Shown here: one piece after another, positions 29,479-38,591 of the stretch
Position numbering within the stretch: position 1 is the first letter of the stretch
How the letters are laid out: each line of letters starts with the position of its first letter
From: Scytonema hofmannii PCC 7110
GTDB lineage: Bacteria; Cyanobacteriota; Cyanobacteriia; Cyanobacteriales; Nostocaceae
NCBI RefSeq assembly: GCF_000346485.2
Contig: NZ_KQ976354.1
Location: 11,180,341-11,244,340, forward strand
DNA length: 64,000 nt
Reading direction: 5' to 3'
Notes under the pieces: generated by a model
The model's database searches: none
The model's input: only the letters and a program-made list of their open reading frames with translations
What the model was told of the DNA's origin: nothing
Position numbers and translations under genes: made by a program

Positions 29479-29506
29479 AGATATTGTCGTTATCTAAGGA
29501 GCCACC

Positions 29507-30475
29507 ATGATGATTCAGCAGTCTATCGAATTTGGTAAAGACAGTCAACGACGTAGCTTTCAAACAGCAGTCCAAACAGGTGAATTTCTGATTACAGCAG
29601 AGGTGGCTCCTCCAAAAGGAGGCGATCCGTCTCACATGGTGCAAATGGCATTAGCACTAAAGAATCGGGTTCACGCAGTTAACATCACTGACGGGAGTCG
29701 AGCAGTTCTGCGATTGTGTCCGTTGGCTGCTTCAGTCATTTTGCTACAGCATGGGATAGAACCTATTTGTCAGATGGCGTGTCGCGATCGCAATCGCATT
29801 GCACTCCAGTCCGATCTTATGGGGGCTAACGCTCTTGGTATTCACAATATTTTAGCTCTTACAGGCGATCCAGTGAAAGCAGGAGATCATGCCGAGGCTC
29901 GTAGTGTATTTGATGTGGAATCTGTCCGGCTTTTACAGATTATTGAAAAGCTTAATCGCGGTTTTGATAGCAACGAGCGACCATTAACTGATAGTGCAAC
30001 TCAGTTATTTCCGGGAGCAGCCGTCGATCCGCAACTACCTAATTGGTCTAGTTTGCAACGACGTTTCGAGCATAAGATAGCAGCAGGAGCACAGTTTTTT
30101 CAAAGCCAGTTGATTGTTGATTTTAATCGGTTAGAGAAGTTTATGAGCCAAATAGCAGTTAACTATGGCAAGCCAATTTTGGCTGGGATTTTTTTGCTAA
30201 AATCTGCCAAAAATGCTCAATTCATTAATCGCTGTGTTCCGGGTGTGAATATACCTCAAGCAACCATTGAAAGATTAGAACGTGCTTCTAATCCACTGCT
30301 TGAAGGAATGATAATTGCCGCAGAACAAATTCAGCTAGCCCGTCAACTCTGTCAAGGTGTGCATTTGATGGCTGTTAAACGCGAAGATCTGATACCTCAG
30401 ATTCTTGATATGGCTGAAATCTTACCTCTAAATCAACCTGTGCTTGCTCAACCAGCAGTCACCACAAAAGTATGA
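29507..30475 (+). CDS. metF: Methylenetetrahydrofolate reductase family protein
   Basis: 322 residues, a flavin TIM barrel that reduces 5,10-methylene-THF to 5-methyl-THF, the methyl donor for methionine synthesis. Seen: FLITAEVAPPKGGDPS near the N-terminus, VNITDG, ALTGDPVKAGDH, and the C-terminal FINRCVPGVNIPQ with ERLERASNP. A strong AAGGAG precedes the double ATG at 29507/29510. Following metK and near a methyltransferase gene, its likely role is methyl supply. Confidence 0.88.
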   Translation: MMIQQSIEFGKDSQRRSFQTAVQTGEFLITAEVAPPKGGDPSHMVQMALALKNRVHAVNITDGSRAVLRLCPLAASVILLQHGIEPICQMACRDRNRIALQSDLMGANALGIHNILALTGDPVKAGDHAEARSVFDVESVRLLQIIEKLNRGFDSNERPLTDSATQLFPGAAVDPQLPNWSSLQRRFEHKIAAGAQFFQSQLIVDFNRLEKFMSQIAVNYGKPILAGIFLLKSAKNAQFINRCVPGVNIPQATIERLERASNPLLEGMIIAAEQIQLARQLCQGVHLMAVKREDLIPQILDMAEILPLNQPVLAQPAVTTKV

Positions 30476-31086
30476 ATTGTGGCAGATAAATGGGTTATTT
30501 TCCAAATTGGCTTACTCACCATTTCAATACTACTTGGATAAGCGTAAATTAGAACTACTAAGAATCAATTAGAACCCCAGTTTTTTAAAGAAACCGGGGT
30601 TCTAATATCTCAATCATCATTAATAATATTGTTTGCTATTTTAAGAAAAAATCATTATTGATATCATTGTATAAAAAGAAATTATATTATGCAATTAGAT
30701 AATTCAAAATATTTAATAAAAATATAGGAATCCTAAATGATTTATGAAAAACTTGAAGTACCGTAGGGTGGGCATTGCCCACCGCAAGCTTTAGTTGGTG
30801 GGCAATGCCCACCCTACGTGTAGTTCAAAAATCAAATAGGATTGCTATATATAAATTATTCTCAAACTATACAAGTTAACTTACTTATATAGAGTCAAAC
30901 ATAATCAAGTTTTAATAAAATTAGTCTCTTGGATTTAATAAACATTTCATAAAATATAAATAGGATGAATTTGTAAATTTTTCATATTTAAAATAATGTA
31001 AGTATTAAATATATATTTATATTTTTTTTGCAATAGCAGGATCAAAATTGTTGGGCAATTAGACTAGGATAAAAGGAAAAACAAGT
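30476..31086. repeat. AT-rich gap with hairpin repeats
   Basis: Contains a fourth copy of the AGAACCCC/GGGGTTCT hairpin (30571-30603) and a 22-base perfect inverted repeat (CGTAGGGTGGGCATTGCCCA at 30762 on, with partner 30797-30818), a very stable stem. The remaining DNA up to the cyclase start is AT-rich; promoter not assigned. A GAAAA-rich ribosome-site region (AAAAGGAAAAAC) precedes ATG 31087. Confidence 0.7.
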
Positions 31087-32781
31087 ATGTTATATTCACA
31101 CAATCAACTTGTTCTTGGAGAGTTTAATACCGGAATTAAAGACATAACCAAAGGAACTCTACAGCTTCCACTAGCTAAAGCATCTATAGAGACCGCTGAG
31201 CGTGCTTTAGTTCTAAAACCAAAAGACATGGCGCTAGCTTTGTTAGTAGAGATAGCAGCCGATGATGAGAGGTGGGGAGGTGGTGAAATAACGGCTTCTG
31301 CTTACAATACTGCTTGGGTTGCAATGGTACGCGACCCACACAACCCGCAACAACTTGCTTTTCCAGATTCGTTCAACTGGCTTCTGAAACATCAAGCATT
31401 AGATGGTAGCTGGGGTAGTTCTTTTCCTTACACTATAGTACCGACGTTAGCCTCACTTCTAGCTTTAATGAAAGCTCCTGAGCAAAGTCATCAGATTCAT
31501 CATGCTGCTTTATGGGCAAAAGCTTACTTGTGCGATGCGCTACGCCAATGGTCACTTAAAAAATCCGAAAGTATTGACTTTGAAGTTTTAGTACCCAATC
31601 TCCTTCAAGAACTAGAGAAGCTAGGAGTCGTATTTGAGTTTTCTGGAAAAGAGGAACTGTTGCTAGTGTATGTCGAAAAGTTATTAATTGACGCACCAAA
31701 ACTAATTTACAACGGTCAATCCAGCTTAATTTCTTCCCTAGAAGCTTTTGGTTCGTCTCTCGATTTCAAGCGTTTAAAACAGCAACAAGGGAAGAACGGT
31801 AATTATGGCAATTCACCTGCGGCTACAGCAGCTGTCTTGATTTATAATCCTGAATGGGATACGGCGGCTGCTCAATGGTTAACCCATTTATCCGGTTGTG
31901 CTTTCGATGATAGGCCAGGTGCTATGCCTACTGCATATCCAATTGATACCTTTGAGAGAGCTTGGGTTTTGTACAATTTATCTCAAGGTGGCTTTAATCT
32001 CAACAAAGAGTTTCCTCAACCGCTTCTACAGAAACTGGTGAGATGTCTGCAATATTACCTGATTTTGCAAACAGAAAGCTGTAGTCAATCTTTGGAAAAG
32101 GTACTCACTCACTCAGATAATATTGGGATGGTTTTGGTAGCCCTTCACAAAATTGGGGTAAATGTTTCTGTAGATTGCTTGTTGCACTTTGAGCATCTCA
32201 ACGCTTGCACTTGCGATCGGCAAAATCAGGAAATTTCAGTAAGTGCTAACGCTCACTCACTAGCTGCATTATTAAGCCTTCCTTCCTATGTATCGAATAA
32301 TCTGACTACTAGTATTAAAAAAGCAGTTGATTTGTTGTACTGTGTTAGAAACGATGGAGGGTTTTGGGAAGACAAAAAAAACCTTAGTCCTTTTTATCCT
32401 ACAGCTCGCGCTGTTATGGCTCTTACCGAACATCCCGATATCTTAGTGAGAAATAAGTTGCAACCAACTATTGAATGGGTTTTACAAACTCAGTCAAGAA
32501 GTGATGGTGGTTGGGGTTATGGTACAAGCTCAACATTAGAAGAAACGGCTTACGCTCTTCAAATTCTACAATCTGTTCCAGACTTGATAGAATTATCAGA
32601 TTATCGAGCCTATAAAAGGGCAATTCATAGAGGGGTAGGTTATTTATGGCAGCACCTTGATGAGTTTTCCCCTAACTACGGTATGGGACTGCCCAAATTA
32701 TGGGTATGCAAAGAATTATATATTCCTATACGAGTTGTTTTTTCAGCAGTAGTGGCTGTGTTACATCGATTTGGTATTTAG
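31087..32781 (+). CDS. Class II diterpene-cyclase-like protein (copalyl-diphosphate-synthase family), altered DxDD
   Basis: 564 residues with the alpha/alpha-barrel architecture of class II (protonation-initiated) cyclases. SAYNTAW (71-77) and DGSWG (106-110) match the N-terminal CPS block; YPIDTFERAW (284-293), DGGWG (473-477) and STLEETAYAL (482-491) match the C-terminal blocks, as does the end PKLWVCKELYIPIRVV. At the position of the catalytic DxDDTA the protein reads HSDNIG (342-347): only the middle Asp, the general acid, is kept. No class I DDxxD is present. It may protonate GGPP or an unusual substrate, or be impaired. It closes the terpenoid cluster 105 bases before phnM. Confidence 0.85.
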   Translation: MLYSHNQLVLGEFNTGIKDITKGTLQLPLAKASIETAERALVLKPKDMALALLVEIAADDERWGGGEITASAYNTAWVAMVRDPHNPQQLAFPDSFNWLLKHQALDGSWGSSFPYTIVPTLASLLALMKAPEQSHQIHHAALWAKAYLCDALRQWSLKKSESIDFEVLVPNLLQELEKLGVVFEFSGKEELLLVYVEKLLIDAPKLIYNGQSSLISSLEAFGSSLDFKRLKQQQGKNGNYGNSPAATAAVLIYNPEWDTAAAQWLTHLSGCAFDDRPGAMPTAYPIDTFERAWVLYNLSQGGFNLNKEFPQPLLQKLVRCLQYYLILQTESCSQSLEKVLTHSDNIGMVLVALHKIGVNVSVDCLLHFEHLNACTCDRQNQEISVSANAHSLAALLSLPSYVSNNLTTSIKKAVDLLYCVRNDGGFWEDKKNLSPFYPTARAVMALTEHPDILVRNKLQPTIEWVLQTQSRSDGGWGYGTSSTLEETAYALQILQSVPDLIELSDYRAYKRAIHRGVGYLWQHLDEFSPNYGMGLPKLWVCKELYIPIRVVFSAVVAVLHRFGI

Positions 32782-32886
32782 CAACTAGAGCACCACAGGC
32801 GGAGATTACCCACAAAGAGGAAATGAAAATAATTGTTTTCCAATGCCCAATGCCCAATGCCCTATTTTCAAAATAAAGTAAATGCC

Positions 32887-34029
32887 ATGAAAACTTATTT
32901 AACCAATGCACAAGTTGTCTTAGTGAACGAAGTTATCAACAATGCCTCATTAGTGATTGAGGATGATACAATTATTGCAATCAACCCGATATCAACTCGT
33001 AACGCTCAAACTATTGATTTAACTGGCAAAACTCTAATGCCGGGTATGATTGATTTGCACTGTGACGCCATTGAAAAGGAAATAGAACCACGTCCTGGTG
33101 CTTTATTTCCAATGCCTTTTGCGATCGCACAAATAGATAGGCGCAATTCCTTGGCTGGAATTACGACTCCTTTCCATGCAATTTCCTTTGCTCATGAGGA
33201 GTTAGGGGTTCGGAATAATGATATAGCAGCTGAGGTTGTACAGGCCATTCATGCTTACCAACCTCACGCCCTAGTAGATAATCGCGTGCATTGTCGTTAC
33301 GAAATTACTGACCCAACCGCTTTACCAGTACTTTTATACCTACTAGCTGAAGAGTGCATTCATCTTGTATCTTTAATGGATCATACTCCAGGACAAGGAC
33401 AATTTAAAGATTTACAATCTTATCAAAATTATCTGTCTCGGACTTATAAAAAAAGTGCTGCCGAAACTGAAACAATAGCACAGAGAAAAATAGAAAATGC
33501 TGTAGGCGCACAGTCACGAATTGAAACTTTAATTTCTAAGGCTTTGTCCCAAAATATTCAAGTTGCTAGCCATGATGATGACACACCAGAGCGAGTGCAG
33601 GCTATGGCGAATATGGGAGTGAGATTAAGTGAATTTCCTATCAATTTAGAAACAGCTAAAGCGGCTACAGCGATCGGAATGTCTACAATATTTGGCGCAC
33701 CGAATATTTTACGCGGTAAAAGCCAAAGCGGTTCCATCAAAGCGATTGAAGCTGTTCACCATCAAGTTGCCAGTTGTTTGTGTTCTGATTATGCTCCAGG
33801 AACACTACTTGCGGCTGTTTTCCGACTTTTGGATATTTCAAATTTGACCTTACCGCAAGCAATTGCTCTGGTGACTTATAACCCCGCACAAGCTTTAAAA
33901 TTACATGACCGAGGGGAAATTGCTGTGGGTAAACGAGCTGATTTGCTAGCAGTAGAAATGGTTAATGGGTTACCTCAAGTTAATGCGACTTTGGTAGCAG
34001 GTAAAATTGTTTATAATTGCAGTTTATAG
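32887..34029 (+). CDS. phnM: Phosphonate metabolism triphosphate hydrolase PhnM
   Basis: PhnM hydrolyses ribose-1-phosphonate 5-triphosphate to the 5-phosphate and pyrophosphate. 380 residues from ATG 32887 (MKTYLTNAQ); the frame is open 18 codons further into a CCCAATGCCCAATG repeat, rejected as start. Amidohydrolase-fold features: GMIDLHCDAIEKE near the N-terminus, VSLMDHTPGQGQ, ASHDDDTPE and LCSDYAPG. It belongs functionally with phnHIJKL at 1-4386, from which it is separated by the terpenoid cluster. Confidence 0.95.
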   Translation: MKTYLTNAQVVLVNEVINNASLVIEDDTIIAINPISTRNAQTIDLTGKTLMPGMIDLHCDAIEKEIEPRPGALFPMPFAIAQIDRRNSLAGITTPFHAISFAHEELGVRNNDIAAEVVQAIHAYQPHALVDNRVHCRYEITDPTALPVLLYLLAEECIHLVSLMDHTPGQGQFKDLQSYQNYLSRTYKKSAAETETIAQRKIENAVGAQSRIETLISKALSQNIQVASHDDDTPERVQAMANMGVRLSEFPINLETAKAATAIGMSTIFGAPNILRGKSQSGSIKAIEAVHHQVASCLCSDYAPGTLLAAVFRLLDISNLTLPQAIALVTYNPAQALKLHDRGEIAVGKRADLLAVEMVNGLPQVNATLVAGKIVYNCSL

Positions 34030-34122
34030 TTAAATGACTCACCACACTAATTTTGAGGGGTTAGAGAAAAAACCTTACTAGGCGCAGAGGGCGGGAGATA
34101 ATACTCCCCCTCGACCTAACTA

Positions 34123-34701
34123 TTAGGTAATAGTTGTGATTGACCGACCTATGTTGATTTGCAGGTTTTCTAGAGATTGCTGACTTTGAATAATGCCAAT
34201 CAATTGCTCAGAACCATTACCATCAAACCGATCGGCATCGAATAAGATCCCTAGACCGGAGACACCATTAGGTAGTTTGACATTTTCTAGCTTATACTCT
34301 ACCGCTCCTTTAAGCTGAATTATATCTTTACCCGGCTCAAAGTCAGTAATTAAAGCGTAGCTTGGTGGGGGTTCATTCGGAGACGGTGCAACGATGAATC
34401 GAATTTGACTATCATCATAATAAATTTTAAAGGGATCTCCAAGAACAAAGGTGTCTCTACCCGCACCACCAATCAATATATCCCGCTCTAACTGACCTGG
34501 TTGTTCATCTAAAGGATTTACACCAATGAGGATATCATCACCTCTGCCACCATACAAATTATCATTACCATTACCACCGATAAGTACATCATTACCATTT
34601 CCACCAATGAGCAAGTCTTTACCACCAAAACCGTCGATCTGATCCTCAAATGGAGTACCAAAGATCCAATTATTGTCTTCATTGCCGTTGATAATTGTCA
34701 T
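34123..34701 (-). CDS. RTX-type calcium-binding repeat protein
   Basis: 192 residues beginning MTIINGNEDNNWIFGTP. Tandem nonapeptide repeats of the GGxGxDxLx type occupy about residues 9-60 (GGNGNDVLI, GGNGNDNLY, GGRGDDILI) and one more near 80 (GGAGRDTFV). The C-terminus carries the usual DFEPGKDIIQL block. Such proteins bind Ca2+ and are normally secreted by type I systems; no transporter is adjacent. Confidence 0.88.
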   Translation of the reverse strand: MTIINGNEDNNWIFGTPFEDQIDGFGGKDLLIGGNGNDVLIGGNGNDNLYGGRGDDILIGVNPLDEQPGQLERDILIGGAGRDTFVLGDPFKIYYDDSQIRFIVAPSPNEPPPSYALITDFEPGKDIIQLKGAVEYKLENVKLPNGVSGLGILFDADRFDGNGSEQLIGIIQSQQSLENLQINIGRSITTIT

Positions 34702-34926
34702 CTCAACTCTTCCTTTTTAAACATGAAATTACCTCTGCCGATCGCTGTAGCTACAGCTAATTTTGTCAGGTTGTTATTGAGCATGATTTTCTTTCAGTAA
34801 AAATATTTAGATAGCTAAAATAAATTATACTCTTATTTGGACAATACATTCATCACCTATCTACGTCTGGAAGGACTAAATTAGTATCTATTATGGCAAT
34901 TAAATATCAGTAGCGATGCTAGGTAA

Positions 34927-34988
34927 GGGATTTCCAAGAAATAAATTACCACAAGAGATATTTGAAGACTTTTTTATTTGGAAGTCCC
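34927..34988. mobile_element. 62-bp MITE-like repeat, copy 1
   Basis: Starts GGGATTTCCAAGAAATAAAT and ends TTTATTTGGAAGTCCC, imperfect inverted ends. A second copy at 43935-44059 is split by a nested element. No coding potential. Confidence 0.75.
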
Positions 34989-35142
34989 CAAAAGTCAATG
35001 AGTTCGCATATTGTCAGGTATCTTGATGTACTCAGCTTAATGTTTCATATTAAGTATTTTCTTTTCAGAAGATTACATAAACGGATTTTGTTTTGATTAA
35101 AAAAATATCATAATATTTGAAGAATTATTCTGGGGGAAAGTT

Positions 35143-35388
35143 ATGTTTTTAAAACATAAAAATATGAAAACCCTAATTGAAGTTTTGACAATGCCAGACC
35201 TTTATAATCCATTTCGTCAAGAAATTTGGGGGCAAAGTCATGCAGGAGAAGAACTCCAAGAGCCAGCTTTCTTTGAGAAGTCTGACTTGATATTTCCTTC
35301 TGGTGAGTCGTTACCCAGTTGCTGGTTAAATCCTCATTATCTAGAGCCAAATACTTTAGTCAATACTTTGAGTGCGTACCAATCTTAA
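35143..35388 (+). CDS. Hypothetical protein
   Basis: 81 residues (or 74 from ATG 35164). GGGGGAAAG precedes the ATG at 35143. No motif recognised; Pro, Glu and Phe rich, no signal peptide. It converges with the alkaline phosphatase gene. The upstream 34702-35142 is AT-rich and holds only the MITE-like repeat at 34927. Confidence 0.5.
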   Translation: MFLKHKNMKTLIEVLTMPDLYNPFRQEIWGQSHAGEELQEPAFFEKSDLIFPSGESLPSCWLNPHYLEPNTLVNTLSAYQS

Positions 35389-35511
35389 CTTTAATTAGGT
35401 AATTTTTGATGTTGCTCCCGGCTATATTGACTGCTGGGAGCATCGCCTTTGAAAAGTTTAAGCGGAGCGAACTTGCCGAGTCTTCACAATGACCAATTCA
35501 AACAAAAATAT

Positions 35512-36873
35512 TTACTGTGTTGATACTTCCTTACCAAAGAGAGTACGGTACATCAAGCGATAAATAGCTGTATTGTCCACAGTTCCATTCAACAAATTTG
35601 CATTTAACCCATGTGCTTTGGAAACAATTGCTCCCGAATTATCATTAAAACCCGACCAAACAATAGCAAAGGGGAAGCGCAATCCTTGTTTATCGGGTGC
35701 TGAGACGAATGGTAATGTTGCTGTCCCTTCCCTACCATCTAGGGGTGCGCCGTTTTCAGTTTTTTCAGGAATGGGCTTATCCAGGGGAAAATCTTGAACT
35801 GTCGCTCCAACGACTTCTAACCCCCCAGCATCACTATCTGCAGCAGTTACAAGGAGAGTATTGGAGTTCTTTTCAATAAAATTCATAGCTACACCGATCG
35901 CATCGTCAGCTCTTTTGATGGCTTCAATGCAACCTACAGCATTGTTATAATTACAAAAATTATCGCTGCCTTCCTCTTCCAAAACAATGAAGAAACCATT
36001 GCGGTTTTGCGACACAATTTTAAGAGTTGCTTGCAACATTTCGGCTACTGTTGGCGCAGTGGGAACATACAAAGGCAAACCCCGCTTTTTCAAAGCTTCT
36101 TCTGAGGCGTCATTGTAAGTATCTTCAGCCGCAAAAATCCCCAAAACTTTTTTAGTATTGCTTGGTAAATTCAAAAGTTCATCACGGGTGTAAACGATGG
36201 TGTAACCTTTGCTTTTTGCCAGTTCTATCAAATTGAGCTTATCAGCACGTTGAGCTTGTTGTGCCGTTGTGTATCTTCCTGCAGTCCCTTTGGGAAGATA
36301 CCATGCTTCACCACCTCCCAAAATCACATCTGCACCTGACTCAACAATTTGTTTGGTAATTTCATCAAAATTACCACGACTTGCTGACTTGGCTAAAAAT
36401 GCACCTGTTCCTGGTTCGGGAATAATACCGGAGTTGATAATCGCAGTTGCTTTTCCTGCAGCTATCGCTTCCTGCATAATAGTCTTAGGTTGACCGGAAG
36501 CTGCTACCACTGGTTGACCCTCTGCATCCAAGCCAAAAGAGTCAGCATTCACCTTCACTCCCGTTGCGTGGGTGACTGCACCTGCATTGGAAGTTGCTGT
36601 AAGTTGGTTTTTCATGTGTCCCAGGTAGACAGCGAGATTGGACATTTTATCCCAATTCATTCTGCCATCAGGACCGTAGTGAAGCATTCGCGCTGCACCC
36701 CAATGAGATGCACTCGTACCGTCAGGATGAATAAATATAACATTACCCTGACTTGAACCAGTATTGGTTGTGGGTAGTGAAGCACAACCCACCATAGTTG
36801 TCAGAGCCAAAATCGCTAAATCAACAATAAATTTTCTATTAATTGTTTGTACAGCCTTGAATCTTATAAGCAT
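35512..36873 (-). CDS. PhoA-family alkaline phosphatase lipoprotein
   Basis: 453 residues. The N-terminus is a lipoprotein signal with the lipobox TMVGC (Cys 30), so the enzyme is probably membrane-anchored outside the cytoplasm. Alkaline phosphatase signatures: NVIFIHPDGTSASHWGAAR (first metal Asp), SNAGAVTHATGVKV (nucleophile Ser region; the Asp usual just before this Ser is Thr here), VILGGG and the C-terminal metal ligands around DSDAGGLE and SKAHG. It would release phosphate from organic esters and fits the phosphorus theme of the phn genes. Confidence 0.87.
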   Translation of the reverse strand: MLIRFKAVQTINRKFIVDLAILALTTMVGCASLPTTNTGSSQGNVIFIHPDGTSASHWGAARMLHYGPDGRMNWDKMSNLAVYLGHMKNQLTATSNAGAVTHATGVKVNADSFGLDAEGQPVVAASGQPKTIMQEAIAAGKATAIINSGIIPEPGTGAFLAKSASRGNFDEITKQIVESGADVILGGGEAWYLPKGTAGRYTTAQQAQRADKLNLIELAKSKGYTIVYTRDELLNLPSNTKKVLGIFAAEDTYNDASEEALKKRGLPLYVPTAPTVAEMLQATLKIVSQNRNGFFIVLEEEGSDNFCNYNNAVGCIEAIKRADDAIGVAMNFIEKNSNTLLVTAADSDAGGLEVVGATVQDFPLDKPIPEKTENGAPLDGREGTATLPFVSAPDKQGLRFPFAIVWSGFNDNSGAIVSKAHGLNANLLNGTVDNTAIYRLMYRTLFGKEVSTQ

Positions 36874-37485
36874 ATGCTTTAATTTAAGTCAATAGCCCAA
36901 AGTCATAGACGGCGGTTCAACAATTATGTTCCTTTTTAGCGTTTTTATATCAAGTCCGCTTAATTTGACTTAACCCATGCTCTCGTAAAAGCTGTTCGTG
37001 ATGGCTGTTGACTATTACATCTGTCTTTGTCAGTGATTGTACGCAAATTTTTTCGTGATTAACGTCACTTGTAATGTTATTAACATTACACTATAAAATA
37101 AACGAAGGTGCATCTACTTGTACTTGACTACAGGAGATAAATCTTGCTTGCCACACATAAATATCTGAACTACACTTGCACTTCACTTTGTAAAATTTCC
37201 CTTGTTAGAAGTCAAAAGTCTTTTGCTTTGTAACTTCCGACCTATTTTCGTCTGGTCAGCTTTTTCTGCCAACCTGCACTAGTACTACAACGAGAGATTC
37301 AATTTAGTTTGATCGTGAACCTCTGTTCTATGAGTTTTTCGCTAACGCCTAAAGGCGTTAGCGAAGCTATTGCTATGCATGTTGAACTAGCGCTTACAAC
37401 CTTCATTACTTCGTCAAAGTCTCGTTGTCGTACTAGCCCGGTGAGGTTATTGAAACAAAACCTATCTTCATATTGTTCAAGTCAC
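36874..37485. other. Intergenic region, possible Pho-box-like repeats
   Basis: 36958-36977 contains CTTAATTT and CTTAACCC spaced 10 bases apart, loosely like cyanobacterial Pho boxes, about 90 bases upstream of the alkaline phosphatase start but in the opposite orientation; weak. 37340-37365 holds the palindrome GCTAACGCCTAAAGGCGTTAGC. The rest has no gene. Confidence 0.3.
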
Positions 37486-38469
37486 ATGAAACGTTCCAAA
37501 AGCAAAGTTTTTTTTAACCATTTCATTCAAAATCCTTTGCCAGTTGTAATGTCTAGTTCAGAAAAAATCGGCTGGCTTCAAATAGCGTTCCGGCTAAAAG
37601 GTTCGGTTCTTAAATCTATTTACCAACGCGTTATCGCCTGCGGTTTGTTTGGTATTTTGATTTCTGTCTTGTATCATTTAAAATGGCCTGTATCCCACCC
37701 TTGGACAGAGGGGGTTATTCCCAGTATCGTTTTAGGCTTGTTACTAGTATTTCGCACGAATACAGCTTACGAGCGTTTTTGGGAAGGAAGAAAAGTCTGG
37801 GGTAATATCGTTAACGATGTGCGAAATCTGGCTAGGCAAGTTTGGGTAACAGTAGATGAAAGAACACTGGAGAGTAGAGATAATAAAATGGAGGTTTTGC
37901 GGCTAATAGTCGCTTTTGCAGTAGCAACTAAAATACACTTGCGGGGAGATGTAAATAATGAGTTAGAAACATTGATGCCTACTGCTAGATATCTAACGCT
38001 GAAAACAATGAACAATCCTCCTTTGGAGATAGCTTTTTGGATTGGAGATTATTTACAACTACAATACAATCTCAATTGCATAAATAGCTATCAATTAATC
38101 GCTATGCAAGAATTGTTGAATAGTCTAGTAGACTGTTTGGGAGCTTGCGAACGCATTTTAAAAACTCCTATACCGCTAGCCTATACTATTCATCTCAAAC
38201 AAGTGTTATTAGTTTACTGTTTCTTAATACCTTTTGAACTAGTGGAAGGTTTGGGTTGGTGGACGGGATTATCCGTTGCTTTGATTAGTTTTACTTTGTT
38301 TGGCGTTGAAGCCATTGCTCTAGAGATCGAAAACCCTTTTGGTCACGATCCTAATGACTTACCCTTAGACACTATTTGCAACACGATAAAACGCAATATT
38401 GAAGATTTAATGACCCTAACTCCTAGTGTTCACTCCCATAGACATCTCCGAAATATAGATACTTTCTAG
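37486..38469 (+). CDS. Bestrophin-like chloride channel family protein
   Basis: About 327 residues from ATG 37486; ATG 37549 (MSSSEKIGW) is an equally good start, while the open frame up to 37309 crosses a palindromic repeat and is unlikely. Family features: two membrane helices around VIACGLFGILISVLYHL and the GLLLVFRTNTAYERFWEGRK block, then WGNIVNDVRNLARQ, and a C-terminal ENPFGHDPNDLPLD typical of bestrophin/YneE proteins. Likely an anion channel of the inner or thylakoid membrane. Confidence 0.88.
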   Translation: MKRSKSKVFFNHFIQNPLPVVMSSSEKIGWLQIAFRLKGSVLKSIYQRVIACGLFGILISVLYHLKWPVSHPWTEGVIPSIVLGLLLVFRTNTAYERFWEGRKVWGNIVNDVRNLARQVWVTVDERTLESRDNKMEVLRLIVAFAVATKIHLRGDVNNELETLMPTARYLTLKTMNNPPLEIAFWIGDYLQLQYNLNCINSYQLIAMQELLNSLVDCLGACERILKTPIPLAYTIHLKQVLLVYCFLIPFELVEGLGWWTGLSVALISFTLFGVEAIALEIENPFGHDPNDLPLDTICNTIKRNIEDLMTLTPSVHSHRHLRNIDTF

Positions 38470-38591
38470 TTAAAGGATATTGTAATAAAAACGACCAAAA
38501 ATAGAACTGTCCCAGCAATTTTCTTGCTGAATTTAGCAGCCATAGCAGCACTCCATCAAACAAATTTAATTTTTAGTTTCTCATCCAAAAA

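Noticed and set aside
5267-32781. Hapalindole/welwitindolinone-type cluster
   Set aside because: MEP genes are shared, but no tryptophan, isonitrile or aromatic prenyltransferase genes are present.
37309-37485. N-terminal extension of the bestrophin-like gene
   Set aside because: It includes the palindrome GCTAACGCCTAAAGGCGTTAGC, a dispersed repeat, and reads unlike any family member.
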